From positions 139,948 through 203,947 of the forward strand of contig NZ_KE386880.1 in NCBI RefSeq assembly GCF_000429305.1: a stretch of 64,000 nucleotides of DNA, read 5' to 3'. Below the pieces are notes generated by a model. It saw only the letters and a program-made list of their open reading frames with translations. It was not told where the DNA came from and made no database searches. Source of the stretch: Desulfovibrio inopinatus DSM 10711. Lineage in GTDB: Bacteria; Desulfobacterota; Desulfovibrionia; Desulfovibrionales; Desulfovibrionaceae. Of this stretch, positions 18,915 through 28,274 are shown piece by piece. The first letter of the stretch is position 1; each line of letters opens with the position of its first letter. The translations under genes and the position numbers were made by a program.

Positions 18915-19391
18915 GACCACCTCCAAGCATAGGATATGCCACATTCTCGTAGATGTGTATGGTTTTTTATTTTGTAAAAGCAGTATGATATGGGATTGAG
19001 ATGCGGAGTATGGACATCGTTGCCAAGAATTGCACGCAATGATTGCGTGCAATAGGAGTATTTGCGTGCAATAAAATTGATGTTTGCGAATATCTCAGGA
19101 TTGTGTGCATTCCGACTTTTTACGCACTCAAATTTCTTATTACCATCGTTGTAGAATTATTGTGTCGTCCTACACCGTCTTTTTTTGCATATCGTGAACG
19201 ATTTTCATACTATCATAAGAGACTTTGTGTGCGAAAGCTCATGAGAATTATTCGTTTGAAAGATTGTCTTGTGATACTCCAGAACTGCCTTTGCGTTTTA
19301 TACCGTTGAAGAAATTGTTCATTGTGACATTTGGCGTGGAGTATGTTATTTTCCCATCCTCTGAGGTCCTCGTTTTTTCATGGAGGGACAA
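18915..19391. other. intergenic region between fdhF and vgrG (divergent)
   Basis: About 480 bp containing the control regions of both operons. It holds the three ATTGC-NN-GCAAT sites at 19029-19072. A GG-N10-GC sigma-54-like match (18927-18941) lies too close to the fdhF start to be the promoter. No gene seen. Confidence 0.6.
19029..19072. promoter_or_regulatory. three ATTGC-NN-GCAAT operator-like sites
   Basis: ATTGCACGCAAT (19029-19040), ATTGCGTGCAAT (19042-19053) and TTTGCGTGCAAT (19061-19072). The first two also form a perfect 11-bp inverted repeat around one base. They lie 115-160 bp upstream of the fdhF ATG, the usual distance for an activator of the NtrC family such as the one encoded in this block. 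The vgrG start is about 320 bp away on the other side. Which regulator binds is inferred. Confidence 0.6.
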
Positions 19392-22070
19392 ATGGACGTG
19401 CAAAAACGATTTTCGTTGCAATGTGCTGGATTGCCAGAGGATACGTTTTCCGTCATCAGCTTCACAGGAACGGAAGGACTCTCGCGTCCTTATGCATTCA
19501 CTCTTGAGCTGGCCTCTGAGGCACGCGACGTGGCCATGCATGATATCCTTGAAGAACGTTCAACACTGCGTATTGGTGGTGGGTTTCGTCCTGATATCTC
19601 TATCCATGGTGTGTTGGCTCGTTTTGAAGAACAACATGCTGTTCGGCAGCATACATTTTATCGAGCGGTACTTGTACCACGTCTGTGGTGCTTGGGGCTT
19701 ACCTGTCATAATCAGATTTTTCTTAATAAAACCGTTCCGGAAATCGTTGCCGCAACACTCACCGATATTGGTGTGTTGACGGATAACGATTTTGAATTTC
19801 GTTTGTCTCGCACATACCCACAACGTGAATATGTTTGTCAGTACCGGGAAAGCCACCTCAATTTTCTTTCGCGATGGCTCGAACGTGACGGGTTGTATTA
19901 TTTTTTTGAGCAGACGGATTCCGGTGAAAAAATGATCATCACGGACAATCGCATCGCTCACGTTCGTTCGCCGGAAAGCATTCCTCTGCGCTATGTCAAA
20001 CAACAGGGGTTGGATGTTGGATCGCATGACGACTGGGTGATGAATTTTGTGTGTGAAGAATGCCTGGTTCCCAAACGGGTTTTGCTCAAAGATTACAACT
20101 ATCGCATCCCCAACGTGGACCTTTCCAGCACCGCACCGATTACGGAGCAGGGACACGGCCAGTTCTATATGTATGGCGATAATTTTAAAGACCAAGAAGA
20201 AGGGGAATATCTCGCTGAAGTTCGGGCTGAACAGATTCGCAGCAAGCAGAAGATGTTTTCCGGACATAGTTCGGCATCGTTTCTTCGGCCCGGTTATTTG
20301 TTCTCGTTGATCAATCACTATCGCGATGATTTCAATACAACGTATTTGGTCGAGGAACTGCGCCATGAGGGGAATCAGACCAAAGCGCTCCTGTCGGGGC
20401 TTGGCCCGTCGTTATCCGATCATGAATCCAAGATGTTCTATACGAATGCGCTTCGCGCCATTCCCGCCGATACGCAATTTCGACCCGAGCAACGTGCTGT
20501 CAAGCCGCGGTGTTACGGAACGCTGAATGCCAACGTGGAGGCCGACGGCGATACGGATTATGCGTTTCTTGACGAGCACGGCCGGTACAAGGTGCGTCTT
20601 CCGTTCGATATCGGTGGCGAACCCGAGGGGAAAGCATCGTCCTGGCTTCGTATGGCCCAACCGTATGGAGGCGCAGGGCATGGTATGCACTTCCCGTTGC
20701 TGAAAGGAACGGAAGTCTTGCTTGCCTTTATTGATGGCGATGTGGATCGACCTATTATTTCTGCTGCTCTGCCCAACCCGGAACAACAAAGTATGGTGGA
20801 CAGCACCAACGCACCGGCCAACGCCATACGGAGTGCCTCAGGGAATCAGCTCGTGATGGGCGACAAAAAAGGGCAGGAATTCATCGGCATGTTTTCGCCC
20901 CATGCAGACAGCGGCATTGCCATGGGATCGCATAAACCCGGTGGTGGTGGCAGTATTGCCATTTCGACCAAAGGAATCATCGATTCGCTCGCCGTTGGAG
21001 GGCAGGTCAGTATCGTTGGTGGATCGGATACGAGTCTTGTCGCTGGCGTGAAAAGCGATGTGACCGTTGGTATGCAAAGTGACGTGAGTGCCGCTATTCA
21101 AACCGAGGCGGCGCTGACATCGAAAGTCTCTATGGTCAAAGGGAAGCAGGTCGAATTGGGTGATGAGGCCATGGACTTGAAAAACACCATGTATGTCGTT
21201 GGTCTGGATACCGTGGAATTGAGCGGAGGGATCGGACAACGCGTCGATACACAGGTGAAAAATGCCAAACGCGCTTTGAAACTCGGTATTGCCGCAAGTG
21301 TACTCAGCGGGCTTGGTGTAAAAGCGATGACCTTGCCGTTTGATCAAACCTTCAAAAAAAACGCCAGTCTTGAATGGGTGGCGCCCAGTGAAGCCGCCGG
21401 TGGATTGTCGACGGTTGCTGGACTTACCCTGGCGGGATTTTGTGCCAAAAATATCTTGAAAGTGGCCAAAAACTATGAGGAAGCGTCAGAGAACGAAAAA
21501 ACGTCGGTCATCAGTATGGATCGCAACGGCATCAAGGGCGTGGTCAATTACAATGTTTCCGAGAATGCGCTTCTCCATTTTGAAGTCAATAAAAGCTCCA
21601 TGCGACGCAATATTCACGGGCAAGCGCAAGAACAACATCGTGTGAAGAAGAAAACAATTTTTGAAATGACGAAAAAGGGAACGGCCATAGAGCTTTCCAG
21701 TTTGGATCTCCAAGCAAATTCGAAGAGCGACAGTGCGAAAGCAACATTACAGAACGGCAATGAAATCAAATTGGCCGTGACCAAATGGCAGGAACAGCCT
21801 TTGAGTCTGACCATCAACCAACAGACCATCGGTCTTTTGGCTAAAGCAAAAGGAGGACTTTCCTTATCCGATACGGAGGCAAAACTCTATTTTGCCACGG
21901 GAAATAACGCGGGGAATGTTATCGCAAAAACCGATGAAGCTGTCGTCTCTGCGGGGAATAGCAACAAGATGAGTGTCAAAGGGGATGGCGTCACCATAAC
22001 GTGCAGTGTCGGAACCATTAATTCGAGCGGAAAATTGACTCTAAAAGGGTCCACTGTGGAAATCGGGTAA
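19392..22070 (+). CDS. vgrG: type VI secretion spike protein VgrG
   Basis: 892 residues. The N-terminal gp27-like part has the family's FTLELAS and YRAVLVPRLWCLGLT segments and CQYRESHLNFLSRWLERDGLYYFFE near 150-175 (motif shortened). The gp5-like OB fold includes DEHGRYKVRLPFD near 395 and GAGHGMHFPLLKGTEVLLAFIDGD near 440 (shortened). Residues about 490 to the end form a long tail with a Gly/Ala-rich stretch (about 630-680) and a beta-repeat C-terminus. ATG 19392 has GGAGGG 5 nt upstream. It forms the cell-puncturing trimer tip; the following genes supply adaptor, PAAR tip and probable cargo. No other T6SS core genes are in the window. Confidence 0.95.
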   Translation: MDVQKRFSLQCAGLPEDTFSVISFTGTEGLSRPYAFTLELASEARDVAMHDILEERSTLRIGGGFRPDISIHGVLARFEEQHAVRQHTFYRAVLVPRLWCLGLTCHNQIFLNKTVPEIVAATLTDIGVLTDNDFEFRLSRTYPQREYVCQYRESHLNFLSRWLERDGLYYFFEQTDSGEKMIITDNRIAHVRSPESIPLRYVKQQGLDVGSHDDWVMNFVCEECLVPKRVLLKDYNYRIPNVDLSSTAPITEQGHGQFYMYGDNFKDQEEGEYLAEVRAEQIRSKQKMFSGHSSASFLRPGYLFSLINHYRDDFNTTYLVEELRHEGNQTKALLSGLGPSLSDHESKMFYTNALRAIPADTQFRPEQRAVKPRCYGTLNANVEADGDTDYAFLDEHGRYKVRLPFDIGGEPEGKASSWLRMAQPYGGAGHGMHFPLLKGTEVLLAFIDGDVDRPIISAALPNPEQQSMVDSTNAPANAIRSASGNQLVMGDKKGQEFIGMFSPHADSGIAMGSHKPGGGGSIAISTKGIIDSLAVGGQVSIVGGSDTSLVAGVKSDVTVGMQSDVSAAIQTEAALTSKVSMVKGKQVELGDEAMDLKNTMYVVGLDTVELSGGIGQRVDTQVKNAKRALKLGIAASVLSGLGVKAMTLPFDQTFKKNASLEWVAPSEAAGGLSTVAGLTLAGFCAKNILKVAKNYEEASENEKTSVISMDRNGIKGVVNYNVSENALLHFEVNKSSMRRNIHGQAQEQHRVKKKTIFEMTKKGTAIELSSLDLQANSKSDSAKATLQNGNEIKLAVTKWQEQPLSLTINQQTIGLLAKAKGGLSLSDTEAKLYFATGNNAGNVIAKTDEAVVSAGNSNKMSVKGDGVTITCSVGTINSSGKLTLKGSTVEIG

Positions 22071-22085
22071 AGGGACGTTTACGTC

Positions 22086-24620
22086 ATGATCATACTGAAA
22101 CCCGACACCTTGGCTCTGCTCTATAGTCTTCAGCCTGCATCTGGAGAAGACACAGACACCTGTGATCTTGTTCTGGCCTGTATAGCGTGTTTCCCGTTTT
22201 CTTCCCAGGTTGAAGCGTTGTTGCCCGAAGACGAGTTGTGGGATTGTGCCACGGCCGCGTTGCCGGAGGGAACACCGCTGGATGAAGCTTTGCCGAAACC
22301 GCGTGCTGAATTTTTGGTGTACGGATCGTGTTATGCCTTGTCTGGAGAAATTGCAGGAACCCGAGCGCGGTCCGTGGATGTTCGGGTTGGGACATGTTGC
22401 AAAACGCTGACCGTGTTTGGTGATCGTATTTGGTTGGGGAATGTCCACAGTGATCCACAACCCTTTTCCTGTATCCCCATAACGTGGGAGCATGCTTATG
22501 GCGGGCAGGACTATGCGAAGAATCCCAAAGGAATGGGGCGACAGTGCCGAGACGATGGCACCCTGCCGTTGCCGCATGTCGAGATATGCAACGAATATAT
22601 GACATCACCCGATGTGCCGGGAGAGCCGGCAGGACTCGGCGCCCTTCCACCGTCCTCTCCATGGAGGTCTTTACAGGCGGGAACATACAATGGGCACTGG
22701 TTTCTTCATCATTGGCCCGGTATGCCACATGATGTGGAACCTGAATTTTTTTTATGCGCTCCGCGTGATCAACGTCTTCCTGGTTTTTTTACGGGAACGG
22801 AAGATTTCGCCATAACCGGAATGCATCCAGAAAAAGATACGGTTGGCGGCAGTCTGCCGGGTATACGCTGTCGCGTGTTCGTCCAGCGTATTCTGGACGA
22901 TGGATATGAGTTTGAAGAAATTCCGACACATGCCGATACCTTGACCTTGTTTCCTGATTGCGAAATTGGCGCGCTGACATTTCGTGCGCAAACATGGACA
23001 ATGAATGAAGAATGTGCGGACATTGGCGCGTTACTGACTGTTTTCGAACCGTCCAATATCCCACTGGAGTCTTTGGACTATTATCAAAAACTGTTGCGTG
23101 AACAAGTGTTGCCCTCTGAATCTCAAGAACCTGCGGAGCCTTCCAGTTCATCATCGGAAACCATATCTCCTCCAGAAAGACGCGAAACACAACCGGAACC
23201 TTCCGCGTCGTTGTCCGAAGTGACACCGGTAATGGGGGCGTTACAGCAAACCATTGCTGCACTTGAAGCCGAGTCGCAAGCGCTTTTAAAAAAAGCGGGG
23301 ATTCGTGCGGAGGAGGCAGACGACTTCCTTGCTCAGCTCGAACGCGAACAGAGCCATTTGGAAGCCGATAGTGTCGCTGAAGGCACGGGTGATTCGTTGG
23401 ACGAAATACGAAACATGGCGGTTTCATTGGATGCGCAAGCTCGGGATCTGCTGTTGCAAAGCGGAAAAACTGAAGCAGAAACGGAAGAGTTTCTTCGTTC
23501 CTGTGAACAGATGGATGAGCCGCCTGACCTTGGGAAACATTTTGCCGCATCGTTGGCTGATCCGACGATATCGGAGAGTGTGAAACGCGGGATGCGCAAA
23601 ATGATTGCTGCGTCAGAGAATTTGGCGGCGTCTTTTGCCGCATTGCAACGCTATGCCACGGAATTGGGCGCAGCAACGCATCATGAAGCCCCTTCTCCTG
23701 AACCGACTGTTGATTCCGCTGTCGAAGCCGAACCGGTGGCACTGACGGTGGAGCACGCATTGCAGTTGTATCAGGCTGGAGAAAGCCTGGCTGGGAGAGA
23801 TTTGAGCGGCTTGGATTTCCGGGGGCAGGATTTGGCGGGGGTCGATTGTCGCCATGCCATCTTGCGAAAGACGTGTTTTGCCGGCTGCAATCTCAGCGCG
23901 GCACGACTGGACGGTGCAGATTGTACCACGGCGGATTTTACCGGATGTCATCTGGACGGAGCGAATTTGTCTGAAGCACGATGTGAAAAGGCCATGTTGC
24001 GCAATGTGTCTGCTCCTCAAGTGCTTGCGCCAGGTGTTTTTTTGTACGACGCCGATGCGACGGAAGCCGATTTTACCGGTGCGAATCTGGACGATGCGGA
24101 TTGCAGTCGAGCCATTATGGAGAACGCACGATTGTGTCAGGCACAAGCCGCACGGATTCGTTTGTATGGAGCCAATCTGCGTGGATCGGATTGGACTGGA
24201 GCAGAGCTTTTCAACTCCCGCGCAGATGCCGAGACCTGCGCCGACAAGGCAATATTTCATGATGCTGTCATGACGTTGTCAGGCTGGCGAGGCGCTTGTC
24301 TTCAGCAGGCCAATATGAGCAGTACGAACCTTGAACGTGCTGACTTGAGTCATTGCGATATACGCGGGGTGTGTTTCAAAGGGGCCAATGCTCGGGGTGC
24401 CCGTTTTTTTCAAAGCAATGCTGAAAGCGCGAATTTCTCGCAGGCCATGTTTGAAGACTGTATGTTCCGGCGTGCTTGTTTAGTGAATGTCAATTTTTCA
24501 GAAGCCAATTTGCGCGGCGCCGACCTCTATAAATGTGTGGTGTCTGATCCGGATATGACGGGGGCGGAGCGACGCGATACACTTCGTGATCCGGCGTTGT
24601 ATGCGAATTTTATTGAGTAA
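22086..24620 (+). CDS. T6SS adaptor: DUF2169 domain fused to pentapeptide repeats
   Basis: 844 residues, starting 15 nt after vgrG. Residues 1 to about 330 match DUF2169 (PRAEFLVYGSC, WEHAYGGQDYAKNPKGMG), a family found beside VgrG/PAAR genes and thought to help load effectors on the spike. Residues about 340-560 are charged, partly helical linker with two copies of a QARDLLLQSGKTEAE-like helix. Residues about 570-840 are pentapeptide repeats (DLSGLDFRGQDLAGVD and similar), a right-handed quadrilateral beta-helix. It reads as an adaptor or chaperone rather than a toxin. Confidence 0.88.
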   Translation: MIILKPDTLALLYSLQPASGEDTDTCDLVLACIACFPFSSQVEALLPEDELWDCATAALPEGTPLDEALPKPRAEFLVYGSCYALSGEIAGTRARSVDVRVGTCCKTLTVFGDRIWLGNVHSDPQPFSCIPITWEHAYGGQDYAKNPKGMGRQCRDDGTLPLPHVEICNEYMTSPDVPGEPAGLGALPPSSPWRSLQAGTYNGHWFLHHWPGMPHDVEPEFFLCAPRDQRLPGFFTGTEDFAITGMHPEKDTVGGSLPGIRCRVFVQRILDDGYEFEEIPTHADTLTLFPDCEIGALTFRAQTWTMNEECADIGALLTVFEPSNIPLESLDYYQKLLREQVLPSESQEPAEPSSSSSETISPPERRETQPEPSASLSEVTPVMGALQQTIAALEAESQALLKKAGIRAEEADDFLAQLEREQSHLEADSVAEGTGDSLDEIRNMAVSLDAQARDLLLQSGKTEAETEEFLRSCEQMDEPPDLGKHFAASLADPTISESVKRGMRKMIAASENLAASFAALQRYATELGAATHHEAPSPEPTVDSAVEAEPVALTVEHALQLYQAGESLAGRDLSGLDFRGQDLAGVDCRHAILRKTCFAGCNLSAARLDGADCTTADFTGCHLDGANLSEARCEKAMLRNVSAPQVLAPGVFLYDADATEADFTGANLDDADCSRAIMENARLCQAQAARIRLYGANLRGSDWTGAELFNSRADAETCADKAIFHDAVMTLSGWRGACLQQANMSSTNLERADLSHCDIRGVCFKGANARGARFFQSNAESANFSQAMFEDCMFRRACLVNVNFSEANLRGADLYKCVVSDPDMTGAERRDTLRDPALYANFIE

Positions 24621-24643
24621 GCAGCGGGGTGCAAGGAGTTCGT

Positions 24644-25309
24644 ATGAAGACAGCCAAAACATTGCCATTTGAGAAGCACGCCGAAGCTTCAGTCAAAAAT
24701 TCTCACCACAAAAGACATGTTGTGCGTGTCGTTTCCGAACGAAAAGCAACCAATACACTGGAGACTGCTCGCGTACTCACCCGGAAAGACAACCGGTTTC
24801 AACTGGTGATTGATGGACAGCATCATGAAGCCAAGCAGGCGGCAGGGTGTCTGCTTGTCCCTGAATCCGGTGACAAAGTGCTTGTTCTGCGTGAAGGGGA
24901 GGCAGAAACCTACATCCTTCATGTTCTTGAAAAGGCGGCTGGTCCGAGCACCTTGGAATTCCCCGATACGGTGTGTGTGCGTGCTCCGGAAGTGCAGGTG
25001 GAAGGAACGTCTCGCCTTGCGTTACAGGGTGCGGAAGTTGTCGTGCATGGTGTCAAAGGGACGGTATCGTTTCTTCGTCTTGATGTGTGTGCGCGAACCT
25101 GCGTGGCGCAGATCAACACGGTTCGTGCCGTGATGCTGTCCCTGGTGCAACGTATGGAGCGGTGTTTTCGATCTGTACGCAACGAGCGGGTGCGGGCTTC
25201 ATCCATAGACGTGCGCGCGGAAGACCGTATGTCGATGCATGCAAACGATGTGGAAATGATCGCACATCGCGAGGTGAAGGTGGACGGCGAACGCATCAAT
25301 CTCGGCTGA
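24644..25309 (+). CDS. DUF3540 family protein (T6SS spike-associated)
   Basis: 221 residues. It resembles DUF3540 proteins, which occur with DUF2169 and DUF4150 genes in vgrG islands. The N-terminus is basic and hydrophilic; ARVLTRKDNRFQLVIDG and GCLLVPESGDKVLVL form a beta barrel-like domain (about 40-100), followed by beta-repeat segments (EVQVEGTSRLALQGAEVVV) and a helix LSLVQRMERCFRSV. ATG 24644 has AAGGAG 5 nt upstream; the GTG at 24629 is less likely. It lies 23 nt after the adaptor gene. Confidence 0.85.
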   Translation: MKTAKTLPFEKHAEASVKNSHHKRHVVRVVSERKATNTLETARVLTRKDNRFQLVIDGQHHEAKQAAGCLLVPESGDKVLVLREGEAETYILHVLEKAAGPSTLEFPDTVCVRAPEVQVEGTSRLALQGAEVVVHGVKGTVSFLRLDVCARTCVAQINTVRAVMLSLVQRMERCFRSVRNERVRASSIDVRAEDRMSMHANDVEMIAHREVKVDGERINLG

Positions 25310-25336
25310 TATAAAGAAAGGCTGTGAGGTGGAAGT

Positions 25337-25732
25337 ATGCAAGCGGCAACCAAAGCGGGTGGTATGGCATTGAGCGAAGTGGACGTGTGCAAGACACAAG
25401 TCGGTGATGCCGTGGTGCCGATTCCTTATCCGAATACGGCTGAGTTGAATAAAGCGGAAGGGGTTTCAACCAAAGTCAAGATTGTAGATCATGAGGCCGT
25501 AACGCTGGCATCGTCTGTGCCGTCGTCCATAACGGGGCCTGCCCCCGGATTGATCGGAGGAGTGATTTCCAACACGCTGAATGGCAAATGCAAATTCATA
25601 GCCGGATCACTGAAAGTCAATATCGAGGGGCATCCGGCCATTCGTTTAAACGATCCGACAACGCAAAACAAAAAAAATTGTGAGGGTTCGGTCGCCGTTC
25701 CGAGTCAGCTCAAGGTGATCATCAACGGGTGA
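25337..25732 (+). CDS. PAAR-like DUF4150 protein
   Basis: 131 residues. It fits the DUF4150 PAAR-like family: CKTQVGDAVVPIPYPNTAE at the N-terminus, VKIVDHEAVTLASSVPSS, GVISNTLNGKCKFIAGSLKV and IEGHPAIRLNDPTTQN (segments shortened). Such proteins cap the VgrG trimer with a metal-stabilised cone and link it to cargo. It follows the DUF3540 gene by 27 nt and precedes the membrane protein by 66 nt. Confidence 0.9.
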   Translation: MQAATKAGGMALSEVDVCKTQVGDAVVPIPYPNTAELNKAEGVSTKVKIVDHEAVTLASSVPSSITGPAPGLIGGVISNTLNGKCKFIAGSLKVNIEGHPAIRLNDPTTQNKKNCEGSVAVPSQLKVIING

Positions 25733-25798
25733 AATGTCTCGCCCGTGCTGGGAGAAATATAGACAGCGGCTTCCAGGGCATGAACAAGGAGAGACGCG

Positions 25799-26626
25799 AT
25801 GAACAATTTTTTGGAAAAATATTGGTCCCTGTTGGTGGCGGCGGCGTTTTTCCTTGTAGCCATCGGCATGGTGTCCTGGCTTGCCTCGTCCAATCTTCCG
25901 GGCAGGGGGTTGCTGTTCAAACTCGTGTCGAAGACACCGCTCGAAGTGAACGACGCGACCGATAATCCCCCCATGGATGTCTATATTGGGGGAAAGCCTG
26001 TTGATTATCCGTATTTGACGACGATTATCGTCAAGAACACCGGCAATATCCCTATTGCACGCTCGGATTTCGAAACACCGGTGAGTGTGACCATCACCAA
26101 CGACTCGAAGATTGTTCAGTTGTACTATGAGTTTCAGCCGGAAGATATCAGTATGAAACTCCACTATACCCCGAAAGAAGTGACATTATCCCCAACGCTG
26201 CTCAATCCGGGTGATAATGTATTCATCCAAATTTTCACCATAGATGTTCGGCCCGAACTGAGCATTCGTGCACGCATTTTGGGCGTCGACAGCCTTATCA
26301 CCAATGAATGGAACGCTTCTGAACCCCAATGGGGCAAAGTCGGATGGCTCCATTTCTCTTTCTTTTTTCTCCATGTGTTTGCATTCCTTGTTTTTGCCGT
26401 CCTCCTCAATTTTGATGCCCATGCCCGTTATATTTTCATGATACGGAAAAAAGCCATTGCATTCTATTTTGTCTTGGGTGTCATTGCCATGCATGACTAC
26501 TTTACCCTGTTGGTGAACCACACCCGGACCGTCTTCACCTCGCAACTTCTCCTGTTCGCTGCGGTCATCCTGGCCATTGTGGCGGCGTGGAAGTTCATAC
26601 AAGATGAGGATCGATCGTCAGGGTGA
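25799..26626 (+). CDS. unrecognised four-helix membrane protein at the end of the vgrG operon
   Basis: 275 residues. One N-terminal helix (about 10-28), a beta-rich domain of about 150 residues (TTIIVKNTGNIPIARSDF, SIRARILGVDSLI), then three helices near 185-205, 220-240 and 250-268. AGGAGAG lies upstream. I do not recognise a family. In islands of this composition the last gene is often the effector or its immunity protein; a protein with several membrane helices could be either a membrane-targeting toxin or a resident immunity/receptor protein. The sequence does not decide. Confidence 0.85.
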   Translation: MNNFLEKYWSLLVAAAFFLVAIGMVSWLASSNLPGRGLLFKLVSKTPLEVNDATDNPPMDVYIGGKPVDYPYLTTIIVKNTGNIPIARSDFETPVSVTITNDSKIVQLYYEFQPEDISMKLHYTPKEVTLSPTLLNPGDNVFIQIFTIDVRPELSIRARILGVDSLITNEWNASEPQWGKVGWLHFSFFFLHVFAFLVFAVLLNFDAHARYIFMIRKKAIAFYFVLGVIAMHDYFTLLVNHTRTVFTSQLLLFAAVILAIVAAWKFIQDEDRSSG

Positions 26627-26668
26627 GGTGATGCATGAAGGTAAAAACGTTTCCCACCCCATAACAAA

Positions 26669-26696
26669 TGGGCTGTGAGGTTGCCCTCACAGCCCA
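26669..26696. terminator. hairpin between convergent operons
   Basis: GGGCTGTGAGG and its complement around a short loop, placed between the stop of the vgrG operon and the stop of roo (convergent). No clear T-run on either strand, but placement suggests a two-way terminator. Confidence 0.55.
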
Positions 26697-26796
26697 CGAA
26701 TTCAGACACAAGACAGTTTAAACTTGAGGATGAAGCAAGAAGATTTTCATTGCCCAGACGCCAAAGGCGCTCCTCAGTCTTTGTCGTCTTGATTTA

Positions 26797-28005
26797 TTAT
26801 TCTTCAACCTTCGCGATAATCGCATCGGCCAAGGTGCGGCCCATTTCGACGCACTTTTTGAGTATTTCGTGGTCGGGGACGTATTGGACTTTAATGGGGT
26901 CGACGGGGGTATCCATACCCATATTTTTGAGATGCTCGGTCAGGATGTTCACGGATTCCCCGCTCCATCCGAAGGAACCTATTGCAGCACCGATTTTTTT
27001 CTGAGGACGCAAGCCCTTCATGTAGGTGAGGCAATCCGCCACCCTCGGCATGATACCGTTGTTGTGGGTGGGAGAGCCAACGATGACGGCGCCCGCATCC
27101 CATACTTCTTCCATGACATCGCTGTGGTTGTTGGCCTTGAGATAGAACAGCTTCACACTGATACCTTTTTCGGCAAGGCCGGAGGCAACGGCGTTGGCCA
27201 TTTTTTCCGTGGAATGCCACATGGTGTCATAGACGATGACGGCTTTCTTCTTGGGTTTTTGCAGAGCAAGTTCCCGGTACTCATTGAGGACGTTCGGTAC
27301 ATCGTCGCCACGGATGAGCAGACCATGGTCGGGCAGAATCATATCGATTTCGATATTCATCTTCTCGATTTCATCAAGCTTTTTGAGAACCATGGGGGAA
27401 TAGGGCATGATGATGTTGTTATAGTAACGGCGCAGCAGGCGGGTGAATTCGCTTCGATCAACTTCATCGGCGAATTTTTCGGAGGTAGCCCAGTTCTGGC
27501 CGAAGGCATCGCTGGAAATGAAAAGCTTGTCTTCGGAAACATAGGTTCCCATATTATCTGGCCAGTGCATCATGCGCAGTTCGACGAAGGTCAAGGTGCG
27601 GGAACCGATGGAAATGCTGTCGCCGGTTTTGACCGGGACAATAGGCCAGTCTTTGCTTTGGGGATAGATCTTCTGGATGTTTTTGGCACCCATGGTCGAG
27701 CAGAAAATCTTTTCCGGCTGGGTCTTTTCAACCAGTAGGCTCAAAGCACCGGAGTGATCCTGTTCGAGGTGGTTGACGACAATGTAATCAACCTTTTCCG
27801 GTTCCATGACGTGAGCGATATTGCACAGCATCTTGGGACCATATTCGGATTTCACCGTATCGATAAGGACATTTTTTTCGTCCTTGATAAGAAAGGCATT
27901 GTAGGTCGTGCCTCGCTGGGATGTGGTGTAGCCGTGAAAATTTCGGCAAACCCAGTCGACAGTTCCAACCCACCATACATCTTTTTTAACTTCAAAGGCT
28001 TCCAT
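26797..28005 (-). CDS. roo: rubredoxin:oxygen oxidoreductase (flavodiiron protein)
   Basis: Cytoplasmic enzyme that reduces O2 to water (and often NO) with electrons from rubredoxin. 402 residues, the length of the Desulfovibrio gigas protein. The lactamase-like domain has diiron ligands in HLEQDH (about 79-84), MHWPDN, SSDAFG and PDHG; the flavodoxin domain (about 250-395) has VIVYDTMWHSTEKMA and GSPTHNNGIMP. ATG 28005 has GAGGA 6 nt upstream; the longer frame is rejected. It follows the rubredoxin gene by about 107 nt. Role: oxygen protection in an anaerobe. Confidence 0.97.
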   Translation of the reverse strand: MEAFEVKKDVWWVGTVDWVCRNFHGYTTSQRGTTYNAFLIKDEKNVLIDTVKSEYGPKMLCNIAHVMEPEKVDYIVVNHLEQDHSGALSLLVEKTQPEKIFCSTMGAKNIQKIYPQSKDWPIVPVKTGDSISIGSRTLTFVELRMMHWPDNMGTYVSEDKLFISSDAFGQNWATSEKFADEVDRSEFTRLLRRYYNNIIMPYSPMVLKKLDEIEKMNIEIDMILPDHGLLIRGDDVPNVLNEYRELALQKPKKKAVIVYDTMWHSTEKMANAVASGLAEKGISVKLFYLKANNHSDVMEEVWDAGAVIVGSPTHNNGIMPRVADCLTYMKGLRPQKKIGAAIGSFGWSGESVNILTEHLKNMGMDTPVDPIKVQYVPDHEILKKCVEMGRTLADAIIAKVEE

Positions 28006-28112
28006 TATATTCCTCACTTCAATAAAAATCACGGGACGATGCCCTGTGAAAAAAGAATGGTCCACCAGCGACTCTGATGGACCTGATTTGTTATCAGAAA
28101 AGGGAAAGTGTC

Positions 28113-28274
28113 TTAGGCTTCCTTGCTGAATTCGTCCTTTCCAGCGCCACAGACGGGGCAAACCCAATCTTCGGGAACGTCCTCAAAGGATGTTCCGGGG
28201 TTGACGCCGTTATCAGGATCGCCAGCTTCAGGGTCATACTCATAGCCGCACACGTTGCAGACATATTTATCCAT
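28113..28274 (-). CDS. rub: rubredoxin
   Basis: 53 residues, too short for most ORF filters. It reads [19 protein letters not shown] at the start and [14 protein letters not shown] near the end: two C-x2-C sets binding one iron, with all core aromatic residues present. AGGAGA lies 7 nt upstream. It is the electron donor to Roo, encoded just downstream; the rub-roo order is classic for Desulfovibrio. Confidence 0.97.
   Translation of the reverse strand: MDKYVCNVCGYEYDPEAGDPDNGVNPGTSFEDVPEDWVCPVCGAGKDEFSKEA

Noticed and set aside
18927..18941. GG-N10-GC match (minus strand) as the sigma-54 promoter of fdhF
   Set aside because: It would place the transcript start at about the ATG and leave the strong GGAGGTG ribosome site untranscribed.
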